NCBI RefSeq assembly: GCF_003309065.1
Contig: NZ_POAF01000003.1
Span: forward strand, 186,001 to 250,000
Direction of reading: 5' to 3'
Length of the DNA: 64,000 bases
Source: Glutamicibacter soli
GTDB lineage: Bacteria; Actinomycetota; Actinomycetes; Actinomycetales; Micrococcaceae
The notes below the pieces were generated by a model. The model made no database searches. It saw only the letters and a program-made list of their open reading frames with translations, and had not been told where the DNA came from. Shown in pieces: positions 34,409 through 43,453 of this stretch; position 1 is the stretch's first letter, and the number at the start of each line of letters is the position of its first letter. A program made the position numbers and the translations under genes.

Positions 34409-36964
34409 CTAGGCTTTCATCGGGTGCAGTCCCGGCAACTTCACCCCGCCAGGAGTATCTCCACCGGCTCCGCGTGTGGCCTCGATCAATCTCTGGGCAC
34501 GGCGAGCGACATCTGCGTCGCGCTCGGCCAAGACATCAGCCAGGTGGTCCAGGTGCTCAACGCGGGCGCTGAACTCACGGCGCAGTCGTTCGTTCAACGG
34601 CGTGGCGTCCAGTTCCCGTTCTTCCCGCAGCGCCATGGCCAGAGCACGTTCAAAGAGCCTCTGGCCTGCATCGTCGGCGCGGCCGTTGCTGCCGCTTGAC
34701 CCAAGAACCGCCACGGCGTTGATCTGGGATTCGTCCAGTCCCAGGAGTAGGCGCGCCAATTTCTTCTTGGCCGAGCGCAACGAGGCGGTCCCGCGCCCGA
34801 AACGTCCCAGACTTGACGTGGCGGTGAGCAGGAACCGGATGACCAGGACGATGTTCACCACGGTGAAGAAGAACAACATGGTCAGCAGCCAGAACAGTCC
34901 CCCGAAGCTGATCGAGGTATCTTCTTCGAAGCCGTTAAGTTGGATGCCTTCGGCGTAGTCGTCCACCACGTTGGCGATGGTGATATCCGGATACGTGCTT
35001 TCGTGGATGCTCCCGTGCTCCCAGTTCGAAGTGCCGCCGAGGGTGTATTGACCCGTGCTGATTTCCGGGCTGATCAGGCCGGGGGCGATGGTTGTCCCTT
35101 CGTCCGTGGAGAACACCGGGATGATGGCCTTGCCGTCCTTCAATTCCTTCGTCATCGGGTCGAGCAGTTCTGGAAATTCCTGCTTGATGCGGTACAGGGA
35201 CGTCAGCAGGCTCAGGGGCTCTGCCGAGCGGTATTCAGATCCGGGAGGATCAGTCCTCAGGTCCAGGTAGGCTTCGGCGTCGCGGACGGCGATCACCATG
35301 CTGGTCGGCACCGGGAAATCGGTGTCCATGTAGCGGATGATTTCGGTATCGGACAGCTCTCCGCTGGGGTCGTCGATCTCCAGCTGCGCACCGCGGCCGG
35401 TGCCTTCCCTGTCGGGTAACGGGTCCTCAACCACGTTTGCGGCAGTGATGCCGGCCGGAATCATGCCGACCAGCAGCAGGGCGGTGAGCATCACGGCCAG
35501 CCGCGGCCCACTAGGCCGGTAGGCCGATTCAGTGCGCTGCTTTGCCGTCGTCTTCCGGTCTGACTCAAGGGTTTCACCGGTGATGGATTTCGCCAGCGCA
35601 TCCAGGTAGGCCGCGTTCGCGTAGCCGTCCCTGCCGGTCGAGGCGTCCAGTCCCAGCGAGGTTTTCAGCTCCCGGTATTCCTGGGGCGCGCCAGCTGGTG
35701 CGGCGACCTTGCCGTGCGGGTACCGGGAGATCTTCTTTTTCTGCTTGGTCAAAAGCTCGACCAGATGCTGCTCGGCCCGCTGCCACTTTTCGACGGCCTG
35801 CAGGTTCTTCGGATCCCCGGCGGCTGCGTCCAGCAGCTGTCCGAGGGCCGAACGCAGCTGTTCGATGTCGCCGTTGGCGACCATTCGGCCGGGTGCCTGC
35901 TCCAAGCGGATCAGCAGCGTCGTCATGGCATCGTTGATCGGCGCGCTGAGCCGGTCGAAGGTCGTCCCGGTCCCGACCAGGCGCGCGTGCACGGAGCCTG
36001 CGCCCATCAACGCGTCGGACAAGCTGGTCAGCTTGCGGGCGGACACCTCGAATTCGGCGAGTTGCTGCGCGGTTTGCGCCCTGAAGGCGGTTTTGCGCGA
36101 ATAGACCAGCTCGGTCAGCGAACTTTCGGACCTGGCCAAGTCCAGAGACAGTTTCTGCAGCTGGAGCCAGGATTTCCGGAAGCCCTGTGGGCGCTCGGTC
36201 TCCGGCGCCGCGTAGAAGGTCGCTTCGAGCGCTTCGAGGTCCAGCACGACGCGGGCCAGCTTGCGCTGCGCCGCGACGAGACGGCGGTGTTTTGCTTCCC
36301 ATCGCAGGTTGTAGCGCAGGGCCATCAGCAGGAAAACCGTGGTCGCCGTGGCGGCCAGGGCGATCAGCGAGATCCAGAAAACCGGGTTGGTGTTGGGCGG
36401 GTCGTAGAGCACCACTGCCGCGCGCTGGGCGGCGGCCACAACGGATTTCGGTCCGTGGCCCAAACCCAGATTGTCACGGAACGCATTGTCGATCTCGAAA
36501 CGGATATCTGTTTCGTCGTACGCCTTGCGGTCCCGTCCCTCCAGCAGGTCCGCGCGTACCGCGGTGCCTTCGAAACGCTGCTGGATCTTGTGGTCGTCGG
36601 TTTCGAGGTTCTCCAGCTGGGTGCTGAGCAGGATGTCATGATCCGGGACCATGCCGCGCAGCAGCTCGTCGCCGGTCAGGAATCGATCCGTAACGGTCAA
36701 GGTGAGCGGTCGGTGCGCGAGGATCGGACCTCCGGCGGCGGCATCCACGGTTTCCTGGCTGATGTTCCAGTCGTGTGTGCCTTCCACCACGATCTTCACC
36801 TCGTGCTGGGGAGTGTTCTCCTGCCCGTACGCGACGTAGGTGGACAGACCCATCCCGGCAATCACTGTGGTGGCCAAGGCCATGAGCACTGCCGGGATCA
36901 GCGCCAGCGAGTGCGGACGGCGCAGCTTGCGCCCGCTCGAGTCGAAGGCCGTGAACCGGCTCAT
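34409..36964 (-). CDS. Large four-span membrane protein of unknown function (operon partner 2)
   Basis: An 851-residue protein. Predicted layout: span 1 (LIPAVLMALATTVIAGMGLS, residues 23-42), an outside domain (45-190), span 2 (VFWISLIALAATATTVFLLM, about 197-216), a cytoplasmic helical, coiled-coil-rich block (225-480), span 3 (LAVMLTALLLVGMIPAGITA, about 487-506), a second outside domain (510-695), span 4 (FWLLTMLFFFTVVNIVLVIR) and a cytoplasmic tail (730-851). Both halves thus repeat the order span-outside domain-span-cytoplasmic helices. The start overlaps the stop of the 515-residue protein (ATGA). The arrangement resembles actinobacterial TPM/DUF5129-type proteins, but I see no catalytic motif. 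Confidence 0.7.
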   Translation of the reverse strand: MSRFTAFDSSGRKLRRPHSLALIPAVLMALATTVIAGMGLSTYVAYGQENTPQHEVKIVVEGTHDWNISQETVDAAAGGPILAHRPLTLTVTDRFLTGDELLRGMVPDHDILLSTQLENLETDDHKIQQRFEGTAVRADLLEGRDRKAYDETDIRFEIDNAFRDNLGLGHGPKSVVAAAQRAAVVLYDPPNTNPVFWISLIALAATATTVFLLMALRYNLRWEAKHRRLVAAQRKLARVVLDLEALEATFYAAPETERPQGFRKSWLQLQKLSLDLARSESSLTELVYSRKTAFRAQTAQQLAEFEVSARKLTSLSDALMGAGSVHARLVGTGTTFDRLSAPINDAMTTLLIRLEQAPGRMVANGDIEQLRSALGQLLDAAAGDPKNLQAVEKWQRAEQHLVELLTKQKKKISRYPHGKVAAPAGAPQEYRELKTSLGLDASTGRDGYANAAYLDALAKSITGETLESDRKTTAKQRTESAYRPSGPRLAVMLTALLLVGMIPAGITAANVVEDPLPDREGTGRGAQLEIDDPSGELSDTEIIRYMDTDFPVPTSMVIAVRDAEAYLDLRTDPPGSEYRSAEPLSLLTSLYRIKQEFPELLDPMTKELKDGKAIIPVFSTDEGTTIAPGLISPEISTGQYTLGGTSNWEHGSIHESTYPDITIANVVDDYAEGIQLNGFEEDTSISFGGLFWLLTMLFFFTVVNIVLVIRFLLTATSSLGRFGRGTASLRSAKKKLARLLLGLDESQINAVAVLGSSGSNGRADDAGQRLFERALAMALREERELDATPLNERLRREFSARVEHLDHLADVLAERDADVARRAQRLIEATRGAGGDTPGGVKLPGLHPMKA

Positions 36965-38508
36965 GCCTTGTCCCCCGGGTGGTCATCCATCCAGCGCTGC
37001 ACCTGCCGCGACGCCTGTTCCAGGGTGGCCAGGTCATCAAGCCTCCGTGTGCCGCCCTCTGGACGGTCGGCGCGGTGGACGGCAAGCTCGTGCGGGACCT
37101 TGATCCGCTTTCTCGTTGCCTGTTCCAGCAGCTGATCCAGATCCGAAGCCAGCGCGAGCCGCAGTTCCCAGAGCCGTTCCAGCATGTCAACCGGCTCTGC
37201 TCTTCCGGACATCGGCTTATCCAGCCACTGCTGGGCTTCATCCAGGGCGTCCGTATCGGTCACCAAATGCGCACGCACGCTCGAGGCGGCCTTCAGTGGC
37301 GCGACGTCCACGCGGTCGAGGAACTGCGCGCATTCATCCAGCAGCTGCCGGTGCGCGGAGATAATCGAGCCCCAGCGCTGGCGGCTTGGATTCGAGTTGC
37401 CGAGCAGCCCGTTGAGCGCGGTGCATGCCGACACCAGTTCTTTCTGGCACCGGCTGATCACTTCCAGCCGTTCAAGTTCCGCGCGGCTGACTGCAGTTGC
37501 CGCCGAGACCCGGTGCACCGCTTCCTGCCCTGCCTTCGCGAGCGGTGCGATGGCCCGTTCCAGCAGTTCGGCGCGCTGCTGGATGACGCCCCCGGCATCC
37601 GCGCTGAGGGCTGGCAGCTTGCAGGATTCAAGGTCGCGCAGTTGTTGCGGCAGCTGCTGGGCCAGCTGTGCTGCGCGTGCGCTGCGCTCCGTGGTTGACT
37701 GACGCTGGCGCTTGCGGACGCCGCGGAAAACAACGTAGGTGGTGAGCGATGCGCCCAGCACACCCAGGACCACGAAAAGCACAGTCCGCTTGCCCTCTGA
37801 ACTGGCCGGCAGCAACGCGCCGAGGGTGTTCTTGGGCGCTTTCAATTCCTCGGTGGTGATGCGCACCGATTCGATAACTGCCTGGGTGTAGTCTTCCTTG
37901 TCCATCATCGGCCGCAGCGCGGCAACGCTGTTGGACAGGGCCGCCGAACGGTCCCCGGTCACGTTCCAAGCCTTGTCGATCGCGATCTGAGCGCCTTGGC
38001 CATCCTTGTCCGGAAGCATCAGGCCAATGACAATCCAGCCGTCTTGGATGTAGCCCTTGGTGTCGGTGCTGTCTGGCCAGTCGTCGTGCAGGAGCAGGTA
38101 AGAGGTGGGACCGAACAGGGTCAAGGCACGGATGAACTGGGCTGCCCCGCCTTCCATCGCATTGTCGGCGGCATCGACACCCACCACGATGTTGGCGTTG
38201 GTCTGGCCCATGGTCTCGCGGACCGCGTCCAGGACTTTCTGGTTGTCGATCTGGGACTGTACCGAGTCGATGACCGCCAGGTGGAAGTCCCCTTCTTCGG
38301 CGACCAGGTCCGGGACGCGGATCGTGCCTTTGCCCTTGTCTTCGTCTTGGCCTTTCGACGGTGCGTCGCTGGGGCCCACCGGGTAGATCGGCTCGTAAAT
38401 CTGTTCGTCCGCCATCGCGGGCGCCGCAAGAAATCCCCCGAGCACCAGCAGAAGAAGCACCAGCAGGGCCGTCGCGGTTCGCCGGGCAGTCGAAAGCAGA
38501 TAAGTCAT
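36961..38508 (-). CDS. Secreted-domain membrane protein, DUF5129/TPM-like layout (operon partner 1)
   Basis: A 515-residue protein with a signal peptide (TATALLVLLLLVLGGFLAAP, cleavage after AMA near residue 33), an outside domain of about 215 residues (DFHLAVIDSVQSQIDNQKVL, TNANIVVGVDAADNAMEGGA and DGWIVIGLMLPDKDGQGAQI), one span (TVLFVVLGVLGASLTTYVVF, about 257-276) and a long cytoplasmic helical region with heptad-like repeats to the end. The alternating strands and helices of the outside domain recall TPM domains, and I associate it loosely with DUF5129. It is the first gene of a two-gene operon. Function unknown. Confidence 0.7.
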   Translation of the reverse strand: MTYLLSTARRTATALLVLLLLVLGGFLAAPAMADEQIYEPIYPVGPSDAPSKGQDEDKGKGTIRVPDLVAEEGDFHLAVIDSVQSQIDNQKVLDAVRETMGQTNANIVVGVDAADNAMEGGAAQFIRALTLFGPTSYLLLHDDWPDSTDTKGYIQDGWIVIGLMLPDKDGQGAQIAIDKAWNVTGDRSAALSNSVAALRPMMDKEDYTQAVIESVRITTEELKAPKNTLGALLPASSEGKRTVLFVVLGVLGASLTTYVVFRGVRKRQRQSTTERSARAAQLAQQLPQQLRDLESCKLPALSADAGGVIQQRAELLERAIAPLAKAGQEAVHRVSAATAVSRAELERLEVISRCQKELVSACTALNGLLGNSNPSRQRWGSIISAHRQLLDECAQFLDRVDVAPLKAASSVRAHLVTDTDALDEAQQWLDKPMSGRAEPVDMLERLWELRLALASDLDQLLEQATRKRIKVPHELAVHRADRPEGGTRRLDDLATLEQASRQVQRWMDDHPGDKA

Positions 38509-38545
38509 AATCCAACGATTGTATCAACAGCTGCTTTTCTTAACT

Positions 38546-38588
38546 GCCAAGGCCCCTTTGAATCAAGAGGATTCAAAGGGGCCTTGGC
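38546..38588 (-). terminator. 19-bp perfect hairpin downstream of the 2-oxoacid dehydrogenase operon
   Basis: Bases 38546-38564 pair perfectly with 38570-38588 around a 5-nt AAGAG loop. It starts 13 bases after the E2 stop codon on the minus strand and ends 38 bases before the start of the downstream membrane-protein gene. The bases after the stem on the minus strand are A-rich rather than T-rich, so it may act as a 3' stabiliser as much as a terminator. Confidence 0.7.
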
Positions 38589-38601
38589 TGCGGGTCGGGA
38601 A

Positions 38602-40014
38602 CTAGTCCAGCAGCATCGCAGGTTCCTGCAGGATCGAGGCGACGTCGGCCATGAAGCGGGCCGACAGGTCCCCGTCCACCACGCGGTGGTCGAAGGATCC
38701 GCCCAGCGTGGTGATCCAGCGCGGGACGACCTCCCCGTCCACAACCCACGGCTTCTGGCGGATCGTGCCGAAGGCGACGATCGCGACCTCTCCCGGGTTG
38801 ATGATCGGGGTGCCGGTGTCGATGCCCAGCGCACCGATGTTGGTGATCGACAGGGTGCCGCCGCGCATGTCCTCCGGGGAGGTCTTGCCGGCACGGGCGG
38901 TGGTGGCCAGGTCGTTCAACGCGACCGCCAGTTCCTTCATGTTCAGGTTCTGGGCGTCCTTGATGTTCGGTACCAGCAGGCCGCGCGGGGTGGCGGCCGC
39001 GATGCCCAGGTTCATGAAGCGCTTCTGGTGGATCTCGGCGCCCTGCGGGGTTTCCACCCAGCTGGCGTTCACGCTCGGGTTGCGGGCCGCGGCCCAGATC
39101 ACGGCGCGGGCCAGCACCAGCAGCGGGGAGACCTTGATGCCCTCGAAGTCGCGGGACTTCTTCAGGCGGGCCACGTACTCCATCGTGCGGCTTGCATCCA
39201 CGTCCACGAAGATCGACACGTGCGGGGCGGTGAAGGCGGAGTCCACCATGGCCTTGGCGGTGGCCTTGCGCACGCCGCGCACCGCGGTGCGGTCCACGCG
39301 GGCGTCGGCCAGCTGGCCATGGGCCCAGTAGGTCGGCGCCGCCGCGTGCTCGGCCTCGCGCTGGGCTTGGTAGCTGTTGACGTCCTCGCGGGTGATTTCG
39401 CCCTGGGTTCCGGTGCCCACGACATCGTTGATGTCGATGCCCAGCTCCTTGGCCAGGCGGCGGACCGGCGGCTTGGCGAGCACGCGGTCGACGAAGCTTG
39501 CCATGGCAGGCTTGGCGCGGTCGACCTCGCGGGTCACCGCGCTTCCCAGCGAGGCGGCGCGGCGGGAGATGGTGTCGGCAATAGCCGAGGCGCGCACGGC
39601 CGGACGGGCCGCCGCCGGCGGAGCGGAGGGCGCCGGGCGGTTGGTGCGCTCGCGGCGCACCGAGGAGTCTGCGGTCGGGCCCGAGCCCACCAGCGGGCCG
39701 GGCTCCTCGCTGGCCACGGGCGCCGCGGTGGCCAGCGCCTCGGCCGGTTCCGGGGTGCCGGTCGGGGCCGGCTTGTTGCCCTCCTGGTCGATGGTGATCA
39801 GCGGGTTGTCCACCAGCACGGTCTCGCCCTCGGCGGCGTGCAGGGCGGTGACCACCCCGGCGAACGGGCTGGGCAGCTCCACCAGGGACTTGGCGGTTTC
39901 GATTTCCACGAAGACCTGGTTGACCTCGACGGTGTCGCCCACGGCGACCTTCCACGAGGCGATGTCGGCTTCGGTCAGGCCTTCGCCCACATCGGGCAGG
40001 TTAAAGACGGTCAT
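38602..40014 (-). CDS. bkdC: Branched-chain 2-oxoacid dehydrogenase E2 (dihydrolipoyl acyltransferase)
   Basis: A 470-residue E2 with one lipoyl domain (lipoyl-lysine in VEIETAKSLVELPSPF, Lys42), an Ala/Pro linker, a peripheral-subunit-binding domain (VRRLAKELGIDINDVVGTGT, about residues 180-215) and a C-terminal acyltransferase core ending with the catalytic GGSFDHRVVDGDLSARFM (His about 443). It transfers the branched acyl group from E1 to CoA. AGGAG is six bases from the ATG and 9 bp follow the E1-beta stop. No E3 gene is adjacent, so a shared lipoamide dehydrogenase must be used. Confidence 0.9.
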   Translation of the reverse strand: MTVFNLPDVGEGLTEADIASWKVAVGDTVEVNQVFVEIETAKSLVELPSPFAGVVTALHAAEGETVLVDNPLITIDQEGNKPAPTGTPEPAEALATAAPVASEEPGPLVGSGPTADSSVRRERTNRPAPSAPPAAARPAVRASAIADTISRRAASLGSAVTREVDRAKPAMASFVDRVLAKPPVRRLAKELGIDINDVVGTGTQGEITREDVNSYQAQREAEHAAAPTYWAHGQLADARVDRTAVRGVRKATAKAMVDSAFTAPHVSIFVDVDASRTMEYVARLKKSRDFEGIKVSPLLVLARAVIWAAARNPSVNASWVETPQGAEIHQKRFMNLGIAAATPRGLLVPNIKDAQNLNMKELAVALNDLATTARAGKTSPEDMRGGTLSITNIGALGIDTGTPIINPGEVAIVAFGTIRQKPWVVDGEVVPRWITTLGGSFDHRVVDGDLSARFMADVASILQEPAMLLD

Positions 40015-40023
40015 GTTCGGCTC

Positions 40024-40998
40024 CTAGTAGGCGAAGGAACGGTCGAGCGCTTCGAGCAGCTTGTCGATGTCTGGCAGGTACTGCGATTCGACCTTGGAGA
40101 TCGGGTACGGCATGTGGAATCCGCCCACGCGCAGCACCGGGGCCTCCAGGGACAGGAAGGCGCGTTCGGAGATGCGCGCGGCGATCTCCCCGCCCAGCCC
40201 GCCGAAGGTCGGCGCTTCATGGGTGACAATCAGCCGGCCGGTCTTCTGCACGGACTCGGTGATGGTGTCGAAGTCGATCGGCGAGAGCGAGCGCAGGTCG
40301 ATGACCTCGATGGAGCGGCCCTCCTCGCGGGCGGCCTCCGCCGCGGCCAGCGCCACCGGCACCAGCGGGCCGTAGGCCACGATGGTGGCGTCGTCGCCGC
40401 TGCGCACCACCTGCGCCTTGAACGCGTCAAGGGCCGGGGTCTCGGTGTCCACCTCGCCCTTGAGCCAGTAGCGGCGCTTGGGTTCGAAGTAGATCACCGG
40501 GTCCTGGCACGCCGCCGCCTGCTGGATCATCCAGTAGGCGTCGTTCGCGTTGGACGGCGTGATGATGCGCAGGCCCGCGGTGTGCGCGAACAGGGCTTCG
40601 GGTGATTCGGAGTGGTGCTCGATGGAGCCGATGCCGCCGCCGTACGGGATGCGGATGACCACCGGGACGGTCAGCCGGCCCTCGGAACGGGCATGCATCT
40701 TGGCAAGCTGCGTGGTGATCTGGCTGTAGGCCGGGAACACGAAGCCGTCGAACTGGATCTCCACCAGCGGGCAGAAGCCGCGCAGGGCCATGCCCACCGC
40801 GCTGCCCACGATGCCGGCCTCGCCCAGCGGCGAGTCGATCACGCGGTGCGCGCCGTATTTGTCTTGCAGTCCGTCGGTCACGCGGTACACGCCGCCGAGC
40901 TTGCCGATGTCCTCGCCCATCAGCAGCGCCTTGTCGTTGGACTCCAGCACCTTGTCCAGGCCGGAGGTGATGGCCTTGGCCAGTGTCATGGTGCTCAT
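40024..40998 (-). CDS. bkdB: 2-oxoacid dehydrogenase E1 component, beta subunit
   Basis: A 324-residue transketolase-like beta subunit: MGEDIGKLGGVYRVTDGLQD, DSPLGEAGIVGSAVGMALRG, then PVVIRIPYGGGIGSIEHHSE and a C-terminal VTHEAPTFGGLGGEIAARIS. Together with the alpha subunit it binds TPP at the interface and decarboxylates branched-chain 2-oxoacids from Leu, Ile and Val. Its start overlaps the alpha stop by four bases (ATGA). Confidence 0.9.
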   Translation of the reverse strand: MSTMTLAKAITSGLDKVLESNDKALLMGEDIGKLGGVYRVTDGLQDKYGAHRVIDSPLGEAGIVGSAVGMALRGFCPLVEIQFDGFVFPAYSQITTQLAKMHARSEGRLTVPVVIRIPYGGGIGSIEHHSESPEALFAHTAGLRIITPSNANDAYWMIQQAAACQDPVIYFEPKRRYWLKGEVDTETPALDAFKAQVVRSGDDATIVAYGPLVPVALAAAEAAREEGRSIEVIDLRSLSPIDFDTITESVQKTGRLIVTHEAPTFGGLGGEIAARISERAFLSLEAPVLRVGGFHMPYPISKVESQYLPDIDKLLEALDRSFAY

Positions 40999-42134
40999 GC
41001 GTTCTCTCCCGAATCTGCGAATCCTGCTTCGTACTGCAGGTGCCAGGCCAGTTCTTCCTGGATCAGCGGGTGCGCCTCGGCGTACACCTGCTCGAAGGAC
41101 TTGGCCAGCGGCGGCACCGGGAAAGCCATGGCGTCCTCGCGGACGGTGGCGGCCATCTGGTCCGCGTCCTTGGCCAGCTGCTCGAAGAAGGCGTCGTCCA
41201 CGATGTTGTTCTCGCGCAGGTAGGTCTCCAGGCGGATCAGCGGATCGAGCGGCGCCCAGGCGGCTTCTTCCTCGGTCATGCGGTACTTGGTGGGATCGTC
41301 CGCCGTGGTGTGCGCACCCAGCCGGTAGGTGTCAGCTTCGATGAACACCGGGCCCTTGCCGCTGCGGGCGTGTTCCAGCGCCCAGCGGGTCACTGCCAGC
41401 ACTGCCAGCACGTCGTTGCCGTCCACGCGGATGCCAGGCATGCCGTAGCCTGCGGCACGCTCGACCAGCGGCACCTTGGACTGGACCTCGAAAGGCACCG
41501 AGATGGCCCACTGGTTGTTCTGGCAGAAGTAGACCACCGGGGCGTTGAAGGAGTTGGCGAAGACCATCGACTCGTGGGTCTCGCCCTCGGTGGACGAGCC
41601 ATCGCCGAAGTAGGCGACCACCGCGTTGCCCTCGGCGGCGAGCTTTTCCTCGTCCCAGCCGCGCTGCTCCATGCTCAGCGCCATGCCGTAGCCGGCCGCG
41701 TGCGGCAGCTGGGCTGCGAGCACCATGGTGTACATGTGGAAGTTGTTTTCCCGCGGGTCCCATCCGCCGCCGGAGATGCCGCGGAACAGACGCAACATCT
41801 CGGAGAAGGAGACGTTGCGGGTCAGCGCGACGCCGTGTTCGCGGTAGGTCGGGAAGATGTAGTCGCTGGGGCGGGTAGCGCGTCCCGAACCGATCTGCGC
41901 CGCTTCCTGGCCGCGCAGCGGAACCCAGAGGCACAGCTGGCCCTGGCGTTGAAGGGCGGTCGCCTCCTGGTCGAACCGGCGGGTCAACGCCATGTCGCGG
42001 TAGAAGCCGCGCAGCATGTCCTCGTCCACGTCGCCCAAATAGGCGTCATAGATCTCGTGGGGCAGGCGCTGGCCGTCGGGGGTCAGGATCTGCACCGGAT
42101 CCTTCGGCCCGACCTCGGTCGCAGCAGGCGTCAT
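40995..42134 (-). CDS. bkdA: 2-oxoacid dehydrogenase E1 component, alpha subunit
   Basis: A 379-residue TPP-binding subunit. The TPP motif runs from VVAYFGDGSSTEGETHES to VVYFCQNNQWAIS, and the phosphorylation-loop-like segment is YRLGAHTTADDPTKYR, which is characteristic of branched-chain rather than E. coli-type pyruvate dehydrogenases. ATG 42134 has GGAGGA seven bases upstream. First gene of the operon; a 36-bp interrupted palindrome lies 21-57 bp upstream of the start. Pyruvate is an alternative substrate, but the operon without E3 and next to an aminotransferase fits branched-chain use, which would feed branched primers to FabH. Confidence 0.9.
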   Translation of the reverse strand: MTPAATEVGPKDPVQILTPDGQRLPHEIYDAYLGDVDEDMLRGFYRDMALTRRFDQEATALQRQGQLCLWVPLRGQEAAQIGSGRATRPSDYIFPTYREHGVALTRNVSFSEMLRLFRGISGGGWDPRENNFHMYTMVLAAQLPHAAGYGMALSMEQRGWDEEKLAAEGNAVVAYFGDGSSTEGETHESMVFANSFNAPVVYFCQNNQWAISVPFEVQSKVPLVERAAGYGMPGIRVDGNDVLAVLAVTRWALEHARSGKGPVFIEADTYRLGAHTTADDPTKYRMTEEEAAWAPLDPLIRLETYLRENNIVDDAFFEQLAKDADQMAATVREDAMAFPVPPLAKSFEQVYAEAHPLIQEELAWHLQYEAGFADSGENA

Positions 42135-42155
42135 AAATCTTCCTCCGGTCATAAA

Positions 42156-42191
42156 TATGCCCCACACGGAATACATTCCGCATGGGACATA
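42156..42191. promoter_or_regulatory. 36-bp interrupted palindrome, candidate operator of the bkd operon
   Basis: CGGAAT (42167-42172) and ATTCCG (42175-42180) form a perfect inner palindrome; symmetric outer arms TATGCCCCA (42156-42164) and TGGGACATA (42183-42191) match at 8 of 9 positions about the same centre (42173.5). It is placed at -22 to -57 from the E1-alpha start codon, where a repressor or Lrp-type regulator would bind. Confidence 0.6.
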
Positions 42192-42256
42192 TAGCGGCTT
42201 GTCTAATTTCCAAGCCTATAGCGTTTGCCTGTAAAAACGCGAGAAAACAGCGCCGC

Positions 42257-43372
42257 TCAGCTCTGCGCCAAATCGAGAGACTCTGCACAAAGCCCGATGA
42301 AGCGGTCGTTGGCTTCCGGCTCCGCAATCGAGATGCGCACGCCTTCGTGAGCGAAGCCGCGCACCGACAATGCCCTGGCTTCAGCACGTTCAACGAACTG
42401 CGTGGTCTTCTCGCCCAGTGGCAGCCAGACGAAGTTCGCCTGCGTGGCCGGGAACTTCCATCCCTGCTCCACCAGCGCAGCCACCACGCGTTCGCGCTCA
42501 GCGACGAGTGAATCCACCCGTTCGTACACCGCATCGATATGTTTCAGCGAGGCGATCGCCGCGTCCTGGGCCACCGAGGAGACCGCAAACGGGGTTGCGA
42601 TGACCCGCAGGTTGTTGGTGATTTCCGGATGGGCCACCGAGTAGCCCACACGCAGGTTCGCCAGGCCATGGGCCTTGGAGAAGGTGCGCAGCAGGACCAC
42701 GTTCTGGTTGGCCTTGTAGGTCTTCACCCCATCCACGGACTGCGGATCGCGCACGAACTCGATGTAGGCCTCGTCCAGCACGATCAGCACATTGCGCGGC
42801 ACCCGGGAAATGAAGTCGTCAACCTCGGCCTGCGTGAGGATCGGGCCGGTCGGATTGTTAGGAGTGCACAGCAGGATCACCGAGGTGTTCTCGTTAATGG
42901 CCTCGATCATGGCTTCAAGGTCATGCCGCCCGTCAGCAAGCACCGGAACCGGCACGGGAAGCGCGCCGGCAGTCTGCACGAGGATCGGATAGGCCTCGAA
43001 GGAACGCCAGGCGAAAATGACCTCGTCCTGGATGCCGTCCTCGTTCTGCCCGGCGAAGGTGTTCAGGATCTGGACCAGCGCACCGAGCGAGCCCGCGCCG
43101 GTGACGATGTCATCGGCCGGGACGTCGAGGTAGTCCGCCAATGCCTCGCGCAGCTTGGTGCTCAGCGGGTCCGGATAACGGTTCAGCGCATCCTGGTCGA
43201 GGACCGCCTGGCGCACCTGCGGCAGCGGGCCGAAGGGAATCTCGTTGGAGGAGAGTTTGAAGGAGCTCAGCCCCTGAATCTGTACCGGCGGTTTTCCGGC
43301 GGCGTACTTGGGCAGGCGGGCAACGATCGATCGCGGCTGCACCTGGTCTTGGGGCACAGAATTCTCAGTCAT
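42257..43372 (-). CDS. hisC: Histidinol-phosphate/aromatic aminotransferase (HisC type)
   Basis: A 371-residue class I/II aminotransferase. Features: substrate-side KLSSNEIPFGPLPQVRQAV, LLCTPNNPTGPILTQ, LDEAYIEFVRDPQS and the PLP-lysine motif LLRTFSKAHGLANLRVGYSV (Lys about 235), with the distal arginine in FAHEGVRISIAEPEAND. No his operon is nearby, so it may be the second actinobacterial copy acting on phenylpyruvate or other aromatic 2-oxoacids. ATG 43372 has GGGA upstream; a start at 43420 would add an unconserved tail. It lies upstream of the bkd operon in the same direction. Confidence 0.85.
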   Translation of the reverse strand: MTENSVPQDQVQPRSIVARLPKYAAGKPPVQIQGLSSFKLSSNEIPFGPLPQVRQAVLDQDALNRYPDPLSTKLREALADYLDVPADDIVTGAGSLGALVQILNTFAGQNEDGIQDEVIFAWRSFEAYPILVQTAGALPVPVPVLADGRHDLEAMIEAINENTSVILLCTPNNPTGPILTQAEVDDFISRVPRNVLIVLDEAYIEFVRDPQSVDGVKTYKANQNVVLLRTFSKAHGLANLRVGYSVAHPEITNNLRVIATPFAVSSVAQDAAIASLKHIDAVYERVDSLVAERERVVAALVEQGWKFPATQANFVWLPLGEKTTQFVERAEARALSVRGFAHEGVRISIAEPEANDRFIGLCAESLDLAQS

Positions 43373-43453
43373 AAATCCCAGCGTAGCCCCGGAAGTGCGG
43401 AAAGGTGATTTAGTTTTCATCTACGACCCAGCTTTATGTGCGAAGGTTTTATC

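Noticed and set aside
37996-40605. An 869-codon plus-strand frame opposite the membrane protein, E2 and E1-beta
   Set aside because: It crosses a 19-bp terminator hairpin and two gene boundaries on the other strand and encodes Arg/Gly/Val-rich nonsense.
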